From Ridgeia piscesae (lineage: Eukaryota > Annelida > Polychaeta > Sabellida > Siboglinidae): DNA of 64,000 bases. The translations under genes and the position numbers were made by a program. The stretch's first letter is position 1, and every line of letters begins with the position of its first letter. The notes beneath the pieces were generated by a model. That model saw only the letters and a list, made by a program, of their open reading frames with translations, had not been told where the DNA came from and did no database searches. Positions 27,501 through 39,500 of the stretch are shown piece after piece. The stretch covers positions 25,001 to 89,000 of the forward strand of contig JAODUO010001227.1 in assembly GCA_025642075.2 (NCBI GenBank). Reading direction: 5' to 3'.

Positions 27501-30500
27501 GAATTGTAGAGGATGTATCCAGAGAAAGGGTGAATTGTGGAGGATGTATCCAGAGAAGGGGTGAATTGTGGAGGAAGTATCCAGAGAAAGGGTGAATTGT
27601 GGAGGATGTATCCAGAGAAGGGGTGAATTGTGGAGGAAGTATCCAGAAAAGGGTGAATTGTGGAGGATGTATCCAGAAAGGGGTGAATTGTAGAGGATGT
27701 ATGCAGAGAAGGGGTGAATTGTGGAGCGGGTGAAAATCAATGTTCTGTCACGGCCTACATTGTGTGGCATGTGGGACTTGATTTGGGGCATGAACTGTAA
27801 CTGAGATGGTCCCTGGGAAAGAAACATGTCACAGTGTAACTGTAAGGAGGACAGAGTGAGTGACACCAGCTGTTCAGAACAAGGGCAATGTAAATTTTTT
27901 CTGTGTACATTTAGGTGGTTGACCTGGCAGTGTTGTCTCTGTTGTCCCCTGACTGCATAAAAACTGCACTAGGCAATAAAATGGCCTATTTACTACGACT
28001 ATTAAAGTGTTGTGATGTGTTTAAGAGAAGCATATAATTTTATCCATCAGTTGCACAGTTAATTTCAAATTGGTAGTCTTTATGCTGGCACCTTAATCAA
28101 CCACTTGATGTATGCTGATGACCTCTGTATTTTTTCTCCCAGCGTTGCTGGTTTGAGACTGCTGTGCCAATATTGTTTAATAAAATATTACTTATAATGC
28201 CAACAAGTCCTATTGTATGGTTATTGACAGCAAACCCCAGGATTTGAACAATATTCATTGTGTCAATCTCAATACTCAGCCATTACCATATACAACGAAA
28301 TGTAAATATCTTGGTCATATAATTAACAACAGTCGTACTGATGATGATGACATTGCCAGACAAAAAAAGAGGCCTTTATGCACAAGCTAATGTTTTAGCT
28401 CGAAAATATGGTCTTTGTAGTACTCCACTAAAATTACTTTATTTCAAGCATACTGTGGTCCAATGTATATGTTTAAGGCTTTTGTGCAAATAAAAAAATG
28501 TGTGCTTAAAAAGCACTACCGTTGCATACAATAACAGCTTAAGAATTTTAGTTAACTTCCCATCAAGATGTAGTGCCAGTTTTGTTTGCCATCAATTATA
28601 TTTAATCTTAATGAACGGATTCATTCATCTACATTTAGCCTTTTATGTCGTCTTCATCAGTCTGAAAACCCTTTATTTATCAATTACCTTCATACCGATA
28701 TATATTTTAGAAGCTCGATGTACCTGTACTGGAGATCACTATTGTACACATAATGTATTGTATTTTTACCCTATTGTTTATAATTATTTTTATCACTTAT
28801 TCAATTTTATTGTTTATTTTTATTACACACTTATTTATTATTTCACTTGTTCCCCATAATCAGGGGTAGAAATTTTGCATTTATTTTACTAGACAGCGGG
28901 ACTGACTAGTAAAGTCAAACGTTTACTAGTCTACCAAAAGGTTTACTAGTCTGGCAAAACAAAACCAATCCAAATTTAAGTTATTACAATTTGTTAAAAA
29001 AATAAAAAACAGTATATCTTGCAACCTCAGTAAAATGCATTTTTCATAAAGGTAACAAATAAATAATACAGAAATAATAAAACTGAGAAATTGAAAAACG
29101 CCAATTACGCTCATTGACATTATGAATTTTCCTAGAAATTTACCTCACGTTACGCTATTATGAAAACTGCTCTACTGGACTCTAATAATGGAAACAAAAA
29201 TATCACACTAGAAAATTGTGTAAATCAAAGAACAATTACTCTTATCAATAATGCCCAGACAAGTTGGTGGCCATGCCTAAGAATTTTTTTTATTTTAATG
29301 ACTTGGGATTTAGTTACATCCCCTCAGGGTGTTGATGGGTTAAGGTTAGAGTTACTGAACTACATAGGCTTGATTGATTGATGTAGGGTAGAGTGGATAA
29401 CAAGTTGACCTTTACCAGACAACCAGACTAGTTATTAGGAAGGTTTACTAATTACTAGTCCGCCCTTATCTTTACTAGTGTAGGGACTATCAGACTAGTG
29501 GGTAGTTCTACCCCTGCATAATTGCTTTAGTTGTTTTTTAAGTATTGTACTTTTTAATTTTTAAATTGTATTGTATTTTATGTATACATATGGACTATTT
29601 GTCTGAAATAAACATGAATTGATGTGTTGCGTAAATATTTAGAACTAAACATTAAAATAAAAAATTCAATGTCACACATCTGAATTAACAGTGAATACAG
29701 TTTTGTTTTATTCTTTATTGTCATAGTAATGCCATTAACATTAGCAATGGCAGACCAATTTTAATCATCAGATAAACACAGAATTCCCTATCGAAGGTGA
29801 AGATTTAATTAATGGTAATAAATGATAATATGAAAGTAAAATCGTCTCATTATATCAGATTTCATGGTGATGCTGTTTATGGGTGAAGTTATGCATGTTT
29901 TAAATGAGACACTTCTTTGAAATTCTAAGCCTGCATGTTACAGGTTGTTTACAAAAAATACAATGTAGGTCTGTTTACATTGGCGCAACTTGTTCCTGGC
30001 ACTGAGCAACTGAACTGAGACCATGACAGCAGTCACTGCCTGGTGGTATACAGACTAGGTAGAACAGGGCATTATTCATGAACAAATTATTGCCAGTTAC
30101 ACATGTTTTGGTGGACACACAATGCTAACTGTTAAGCCAGTTTACAAACTTTCAAATGTGCCTGATGACCGGAAATGGACTACAGACAGACACGTGACAC
30201 CATTTACACTCACTTCTAAGGCATAACTGACAATATCTATGGCTTAGGAAGACAAATTTTTGCTCCTTCATTTTTTACCCGTCCACCACCCGTCCACCCA
30301 TATTCCTACCTGTACATGATGGCTTTTACAAGTCCAAATGACGGGTGGAGGGGTCTCTGCATAAAGCTATGGGTAGAACAGCTCACCCAGCCTGTTGTGT
30401 ACACAGTTCCATCCATATCCAATGTTGATGTTGGCATTGTGATATCATCAGCAGTAAACATGAAAAACCCCACAAATTTCTCTACAAAGACGGGTTGCCT

Positions 30501-33500
30501 GAAACACAAGGCATAGCTTTACACAGAGACCCGGCCACCTGTCAATAGGACAGGTAAAACCCATTGGTGACTGGTAGTAATATCGGTGGATGGGTGAACA
30601 AATTAGGGCGCAAAATTTATTTTTCCTAAATCATAGATATTGTCAAAAATGGGTGTCACATGTGTGTTTGTTGTTTATTTCAGGTGATACAGCATGTCTC
30701 AACTACCGGCAGCTTGTGTGTGAGTTAACATCCATGTGTCCATTAAACAACAAATTTATCCTGCAGAAAGACCTGACACGGAGTAGGCTCAGTGTCACTT
30801 CTGTCGGAGTAGGCACATTGTCACTTCTGTCGGAGTAGGCACAGTGTCACTTCTGTCGGAGTAGGCACAGTGTCACTTCTGTCGGAAATGACTGCTGTCT
30901 GTTTGGTTAACTAGTGATGGCAATGACTGTGTGGTAAATGTAACTTGTCACTTGGTTCCAGCGGCATGATTGTGACGACCCCCAAACAGTGGCAGGTTGG
31001 AGCCACAGAGAATGTGTCGGTGACACTTCATGACATCGACTTTGACATCGAAATGAAACTGATCTTGAAATCAGAACGCGGACCTGACGAATATGGAACG
31101 TGGCTGTTCCGCTTTGTAGGAGGTAGTCCTTTTTTATCCTTGTTTTTTAACATTTAAATATTGTTTAGCAAAACATATTAACATCACTATCTTGAATTAG
31201 GTAATTATCCGGGTGTTTCATATTTTTTATTAAATTATGCACACATTGATAAGTACCAAAGTTTTATTAAATCAGAACTTGAAAATGTGTTACCTCATTG
31301 TAAAAATTGATGGACTTTTGATGCCAAAAGCATGCATATCTACATAAAAAAGTGAAGATTGTAGCTTCAAGATTCAAAAGTCTATTTAGTGACAGTTTAT
31401 ATATTACATTAAAATGCAATGGAATTTATTCAGTTACACATTAAAAATAAGTACTAAGATTAGTGATCAATCCAAATACAGTAAATAATAAACATTGTAG
31501 TAATAATACTAATCAGTCAAATGAATAAATTCAGTATGTAAGTACAACACATAGGTAGAATAAATAATCTATAAATAAACAAGTAATATCATTAAACAAT
31601 TTGTCCTGCAGGAAGTCTATGGTATTTGTAACAGTTCACTTGTAAACTAACGTTCAGAATTATATGGTAGACGACATAAAGGATTTCTTAAAAAAGGTTT
31701 TTTGATAAGACACATTGGTAAATAAATAAGTACAAGTAGAAGGAATAAATAATAGACAAATAAATAAGTCATACTTTATCTTGCTAAATCTTGTTTAAGT
31801 ATTGTGAAACATTGTTAACGTGTTTCAGGGCAGTCCCAGACTGTTAGCGTCAACATTCCCGACAGTGTGCCTCTGAGTACAGTTGCATTGCACATGGAAG
31901 CAGCGTCTGTGGAGGTCGCTGACAACTACACCTTCACAGACACAACACTCCTCCAGGTCATAGGCAGCAGTCAACTGACATTCATTCAGACAGACAAGCC
32001 CATGTACAAGCCGGGACAAACAGGTGTGTGTGCGTGCATGCGTGCATGCGTGCGTGCGTGCGTGTATGTGCATTGTGGTTTGTGTGTGTGTGCGTGCATG
32101 CATGTGTGAGTGTGTGTGTTGAGTGTGTGTATGTGTGTGTGAGTGTGTGGGAGTTTTTGTGTATGTGGGAGTGTGTGTGGTGTGTGTGGTTGTGTGTTTA
32201 TGTGTATTGGTTGTGTGTGTGTGTGTGTGGGTGGGTGGGTGTGTGGTGTGTGTGGTGTGGGGGGTTGTGTTTGTGTGTGTTGGTTGTGTGTGTGTGGATG
32301 TATGGGGGTGTGTGGGTTGTGTGTGTAGTGTGTCTGGGTGTGTGTGTTGTATGTGTACAAGGAATAGTTGCAGTAAATATTATATAATTTATACATAGAT
32401 ATTGTAATGTCAGTGATATCAAAGATTGATGCAAGAAAGTAGGTTTCTAAGTCCAAGATGCATACATGTGTATTGCACTAACTTTTCACCATCGACATAG
32501 CATATCAAAGAAATATAGTTTTTTATTTATTAAATGGCTAAACTTTGTTAAAATGTTTCTTCTTCTAGTTCTGTTCCGAATGCTGACAGTTGAATCTGAC
32601 CTGACACCCTTTTTGGGAGAAGTAAGTATTTCACAGTTCATACTGTCACAGTTTAGTATCTACGGATAATTGTTTGCACATGTGAACTAGTTCCAGAATA
32701 GCGAAAATACACAAGGTACAAAGTAGTTATAGTTTTTTGTTTACATGTATTTATGTAGGATGGATAATGATACAATATTGGCTTATCTAAGACACAATTT
32801 GCAAATAAACTGAAGTCTGCAAAATTATGTATTTTCACATGGTTTCAGTGTTTGATTTTATTTGAGAACACCTATAAATCTTTATCCAGAACAAGTAAAT
32901 CCTTTCATCAGTAGTTCATAGTGCCACAGTTTAGTATCTATTTATAAAAAATAAATAAAAAATAAAACAGACATGAGAAATACCCAGCTACGTTGATGGA
33001 TTTAAATGCAATTTTATATCCGCACTGGAACATGTCTTAATTAAAAATATCTAATCACAGATCTGAGAAATACAAATTCACTTTCACTTTACTTTATTGT
33101 CCTTAAAAAGGTTATGCATTTTACAACTCATGATCACATCTAAAATATATGGGATGGTCTCAACAAAATGCAAATGAATTTCCAGATGTATACACTACAA
33201 GAACAATTCAACCGGGTGACATCAATACGACTCATTTAGCATTCAACATTCTAATGGCCACCGGCACAAAACTCCTGCTATAGCGACATGTTTTACATTT
33301 TATACAACGGTATCTCCTTTGAGGCGGAAGTACATGGAAGAACGTAGAGAGCGGGTGATCAGACTCGGTAGCGACAGCACGAGCTTTCTTCAAAATTGCA
33401 TGGTCAATTATTTCGGTGAGCTTTGAGCCCATTTAACTTTTCTACTTCTGTTCTGTGTCTTGACCAGTTTAGCTTTTAATAAATGGTGTTTTATTGGGTG

Positions 33501-36500
33501 CAGATCTCAGGTGTGTGGATCGAAAACCCAAGTGGATCTCGGCTTGCACAGTGGAGCAACGTAAAAACAAACAATGGTAATATATTTATTTTGTCTCGAT
33601 TAGGATTAAAATCACAAAGTTCAATTGTTGACATTTCCCGCAGGAAACTAATGTTTTCCCAAATAAACAATTGTAGATGTAAGTTTCCTGTGAGGCATTG
33701 TTAACAGATAAGCTAAGGAACTGAAACATTGTCACTTTTAAAAACAAAGTAATTGTCAGAATAAAATTGTGGTAGCCCTAGTGTTTTTTTATGAACTGCA
33801 ATTGTTTTCAGCATAATTTCACTGTAAAGTGTTTGTCAATATCAGTATAATTTTTTTTTCCAGATTTATTTTTATATACAGTTATTTATTTATGTAACAT
33901 GAATTTGGCTTTGTAGCAAACTGCATTAAATAGATGTTCTAAAACTATTTTTGCAGGACTGGCCAGCTTTGAGTTTGCAATCAGTGACGATCCCGTCCAT
34001 GGGCAGTGGAAGATCATAGGCGAATGTGCAGGCAAACGTACTGTGAGACGTTTTGAGGTTAAGGAATATGGTAGGTGCTGCCACCTGTTGAACAGAGTTG
34101 TTTTGACCATCCATCATAAATATGTTCTGTTTAAACCACGTCAAACACATTCGCGTTGATTACTGTGGTGGGTACTGTCACCTTTTGTTCACAGTAGAAT
34201 GTTGTTGTTTTTATTTTGCAGACATGTGATTTACATAGTCGGTGTTATATGTTGTCGAAACATTCTGTTTTGTAAAGTTTTGTGAAATTGTTGTTTTGAT
34301 GTGTCAAGTTATGAATGTGTTATCGAAATATAATATGTACAGTTGTCGAGGCATTGCATAATGTTTGCTGTTGTATTCTTCTGATCAAAAAGACAGGTGA
34401 GTTGAATTGTTAAAATAGAATAGAATTGTAGAAAACTTAAGAGAACTAAACCACTGTCCCCTTTTTCATTAGTGTTCGTGTCGCCGAATTTTTTGTCAGT
34501 GAAATATTTGCGGTGTTTCAGTGTTGCCAAAGTTTGAGGTGACTGTCAAGCCGCCACCCTTTGTGTCGGTTGACGCCACTTCAGTGGATGGCGAAGTCTG
34601 TGCAATGTAAGTGGGGTCTGTACTAACAAAATAAAATCCTGAATTTCAGTAGTTGGTAAAAAACATAGTTTCGTTTATTGTGACATTTAAAAACGAAAGT
34701 GCGATAACCAAGTCTGGTACACTGCATAGTTAGCTCTACACTTGTAACACTGGTTCAGTTGTAGACCACATTCAGTTCTGTGAGAAGAATTAGCTGCTGT
34801 TTATGCCTAAAAACTATCCCTACACATATCCCACACTGTCTGTAGCAAGGTTGTTTTTGTATACAACCGAATGATTTAGAATATGGTTCAGCAAACTTTC
34901 CCGAGATAAAAAATGAGTTGTTTTGAGGATTTTAACCTGGAATCTCATGATTGGGAGCCTGAATTTAAAACAATTATGCCACTGCCCTTTGCAAATACAA
35001 ATTTTACCACACAATTAAACTGAATACTGGTTTCTAAGCTATACTATTCCATTACAGGTACACCTATGGCAAGCCAGTGAAAGGTAGTGTTGAGCTAAAA
35101 CTGTGTGTAGTTGGTGGTTACTTTTACAACAAGCCGCGACCGTGCATCAACATAGCTGACGAGGTATGTTATTTCATATTTTTGATAAAGTACGTATTCA
35201 GTCTTGTGTTCACAAAAGAAACAGTAAGTTAAATAACATATATACACATCTACTTGTGTGTAAATGCAAATTTTTGCCAAAAACAGCAGTGCACTTTGAT
35301 TTTCAATAACATGCTGCGACACCTCTAATATGTATATAAACAATGTATGTTTTGTAAATCTTTCAACATGTACAAAAACGTAACCCTTTAAACACACAAC
35401 CAAATATGCAATGAACAATCTGGCTTTGTGTTTGCACATTTAATCAGGTTGTCGTTTATTCGATTGTGGGTAAACACAAGCATGCTAACTGTGTTGCTAC
35501 CTTCCGTTATAGATTAACGGCTGTGTCAAGTTCAGTGTGAATGCATCTCTGCTGATGTTGTCTTCACGCAACTTTGGCATCTTCAATACAAGATTGAATG
35601 TGGATGCATCAGTGAGAGAGGAAGCCACAGGTAATGTACCACAGCTAGAATAAACCTACTTCAGCAATTCATTCATTAGAAAATGTAAAAGTGATAAGTT
35701 CTTAAGCAGCTCAGTATCCTATCGGCAGAATGTCTCAAGGACTTCACTCCCTGGCAGTTCAGTCGACTTCTCTGGGAAGCATCCAGCCTCGCTGTGATTA
35801 ATGTGCGACGACAATTTGTATATAAATATCCACTGTTGTCTACAGCCAGGTACTCATACAGTTGGGTGAACTGGAGCAATGTAGAGTGAAAAAACTTGTC
35901 CGAGGTTTCGTACAGCTGCACAGGATTCGAACCTGGGTTCTCTTAATCAAGAGCCACTGTGCTACAACAACAACACATTATGTACATATACTATGGCTTG
36001 AGATATACTGCTATCAAACCTTCCTGTATAGTTACCCCAGTAGTGCAGCCACCTCTCAGTTAAAACCACCATGACACACTGATTTGTGTAACAGTATAGC
36101 ATAGCGAATTAGTCTTGCTAATGAGGTCACCTTTATATACGGACCACTTTCTCTCATTCCCAAGGGTGACCTTAGTTGTGCACTTCCACTCTGTCATTGT
36201 TTTATTACTGTCACTTGAAATGTCACACATTGTCTGACAGGTGTCCGACTGAATGGGACGGGCAGTGCGGAGGTCACACAGCGACTTCTAAACATGGAAT
36301 TTGCGCCTTACTCACCCAGCTTCTATAAACCAGGACTGCCCTACCACGGAAAGGTTTGTGCTTCATTCATTTCATTTATTTTCAACAACAACAACTACTA
36401 CTACTACTACATTATAAATACAGTGCATACAATACAAATTGTTGAAAAAAAGGTTAAAAGAAATACAATACTGATCATGTTTACCCTTATCATTTCTTAA

Positions 36501-39500
36501 TTTCATACATAAAGCATCAGTGTGTCTCAACATGTTCAGGAATGGGTGATGCTGGTAGTTAGTGCTGTCTTATAGAGATGTTATGGGCTGAGTCTGCCTG
36601 GCATGTCAAATACAGCTGTGTGTTCAAAACACAGAGGAGGTGCTACATTTGGTATAATAAGTTGGCTCTCAGCATCTGTATATAGCCCATGTGCTTCATT
36701 ACTGTCGGTTCGGTCTCCATTTTTAGGGGTAAATGAACTATTGTGGGTGACAAGCGCCCTGCCAGCATAACAATGTCAGGGGGTACGCAATAGAAAACTT
36801 GCAATCGTATGAGACCATATCCCTACCCTGTAAAGCTGCATGTTTGGTTCTATGATGTACTTGTCTTGTGTGATATGACACTGTGACACTGTGCGTTTGT
36901 TTCTACAGTGTGTTGTTACAAAGCCTGATGGGACTCGAGCACCGAGAGAACTGGTGACACTGAAAGTGACCGATGACTCAAAAGGGTCCATGTCAGCTGT
37001 CACCTACAACTACACGACGGATGCAGAAGGACAATTCTACTTCACGATTCCACCATTTCAGCCCACCAACCAAGCCATTACCATCCAGGTACACGTGTTG
37101 TCATGTCTCTGCAGTAGCACAGTCGTATAGAGCCGTGAGTACCCATGTTTGAATCCAGTTCTATGGTGCTGAAACTTGGGCATGTTCACTCACTCTACTA
37201 GGAATGAGTACCTGGCTATATATTCAAGGGGATGCCTGGGTATCGTAGTCGTAGCACATTAAACGCTCCCTCGAGAAGTCAATGTGGTGTTTGATTGAAG
37301 ATGTCTGCCAGGGAGAAAAGTGTGAATCACTTTTAGCAGTCATGGACTGGATAGTGCACTATATAAGACCCTACACTTAGACAATATATGACGGTGACCA
37401 CCAGTGGTCACACTTATTTTGGCAGTGTGTGGATGTGAGCAACAAGTCAAAATGTCTACGGCTGCATGATCTGAGTCTGTGGTCCGTTTGGGCGACTACC
37501 CTTACTTACTCTGGGCAGTGGTTAGTGTCGTCATACCTAAACATATGCCAAGTCCATCTGTCTTATTTGTGATGAAGCGGTGGTGAGAACTGTTTCAAGG
37601 CACCTGTATCGAGGGAGGGAGGGAGGGAGGGAGGGGAGGGGAGGGGAGGGGGAGGGGAGGGGGGGGAGGGGAGGGGAGGGGAGGGAGGGGAGGGAGGGGA
37701 GGGGAGGGGAGGGGAGGGGAGGGGAGGGGAGGGAGGGGAGGGAGGGGAGGGGAGGGGATGTACAGGGACATGTAGGATGGTAAACGGTGAGTTTTTTATT
37801 TTGTATTAAAAATATGTATGGGCAACTTATTTAATAAAGCTAAATATGGATTTACCTGAAAAAAATGTTATTTTGGCAATTATTTTAATAACCAAGGGTG
37901 AATAAAGAAAATGTTTTATTTTATTGATGTTAATTTATTTTAATTAGCTAAATAATTTTATTTTTTTTACATTATTTAATTTTACATTACTTTATTTTAC
38001 TTTATCTTATTGTATTTTATGTTATTCTGTTTCCAGGCCACAGTTCCCCGTTTTAACTACCGGAAATCGTCTGCGTTCTACACACCATTCGAGCCTCGCT
38101 TCTATCATAACATCAAGCAATGGTATTCGCCTAGTGGCTCCCTCTTGCAGATGAGTCCAATTGACGGTGAGCAGGAATGCTCAGGCAAACTGAAGGTGAA
38201 CGTGTCTTACACGACGGAAGGAAACAATGAATTTGCAATTTACTACCAGGTGAGTTCTATTTGTTCCAGTAGTTTCCAGCACTCGGCAGGGTTCTATTAA
38301 CAGACTAGTCTGTGTAAGTCGTGGTTACATCGTTATGACCTTATGAGGTCTCGTTGAACTAGTCAGTCTTTTTCAGAATATTGCCAAGCCCGAGCCCATC
38401 TTTCTACACTATCTGTGGCTACGTTGGCACTGAGGGTGGTCACTGCCAGGGTACTTGTCGCCAAATTGAGACAGGAACAACATTAACAGGATTATCCGAT
38501 TCATGAGGGATTGCCCCATTGTTGAGAGCCAGGTGTTTACACCAAATATACCATGCCTGCCTTGACTGGGTATTGGACCCCGGCCACTAGTATGTCTGAT
38601 GGATGTGCTAACTACTACACTATCTGTGGAGCGCCTGTCAGTTGGACGGGAAAAATACACTGTGATTGATTCAAGGATAAAGTATATTGTGTGGCAGGAT
38701 TTATTTGCGTAGATGTCCACGTAAAAAAGCAAGTATGGTGGGTCCAGAATTATAAGAACAAGAAATGTTTAGACGTTAGATGGTAATTAGAAAATTTGGG
38801 AAAACATTTTCTCTCAGCATTGCCTTGATTCACACCAGCTGTGATAAAGAATACCTGCCTAGAAATTAAGGCATCTTGGCTTAATACTTCCCTGTGAAAT
38901 GTAGTTGGTTTTGGCATAGACACGTCTGCTGGGAATACAAGATATTAAATGGTTTCAGTGATGCAACGATATATATAATCTTATAATGAGATTCAGATGT
39001 ATTGCATCTGGTCTTTAGGTCCCTTGAGTTGTATACCAGAACATTAAAGGAAACATTGTTCTTCATTTTGGACCAATGAATCACTTAAAATAACCATTAG
39101 CAACTACAATCAACAATGTCATGCCAGGAATCCTATAAGAATAACCTTGTTGAAGACATATAATTAATTTAAATTGCATGGACAGTGTTGTTGCGATAGA
39201 AAGCCAGCCATCATTAATGCTGCCTCATCCCAAGTTTTACATTTTGTTTTATTTCTCAGGTGATGTCGCGGGGAAATATCGTGGCAGCAGGTCCCATAAC
39301 AAACAGGGCAGAAGTCTTGGAGGAGACGCAGAGACCAGAGGAGGAGGAGGAAGAGGAGGAGAGAGTTGAGGTCGAGGAGGATGTTATTGTAGAAGAAAGA
39401 GTGATGACTGGTGAAGAACCATCCGTCATGAGTATACGTGAGTACATTGGTTGGCATAAAATGACAACACAATTAATTTATTACTCAACATTTATGGATA

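Noticed and set aside
26163..27866. 567-codon minus-strand open frame as a repeat protein gene
   Set aside because: It is entirely produced by a stop-free 31-bp tandem unit, has no homology or start/stop context, and lies inside intron 1 of the A2M gene.
30684..30724. An extra A2M exon starting after TTTATTTCAG with ATG at 30694
   Set aside because: It could be spliced in phase, but it would give only a nine-residue non-hydrophobic start. The candidate at 21471 fits a signal peptide much better.
35940..35995. A genuine tRNA gene on the minus strand
   Set aside because: It has A- and B-box-like motifs but no full cloverleaf, and it continues into a SINE body shared by other intronic copies.
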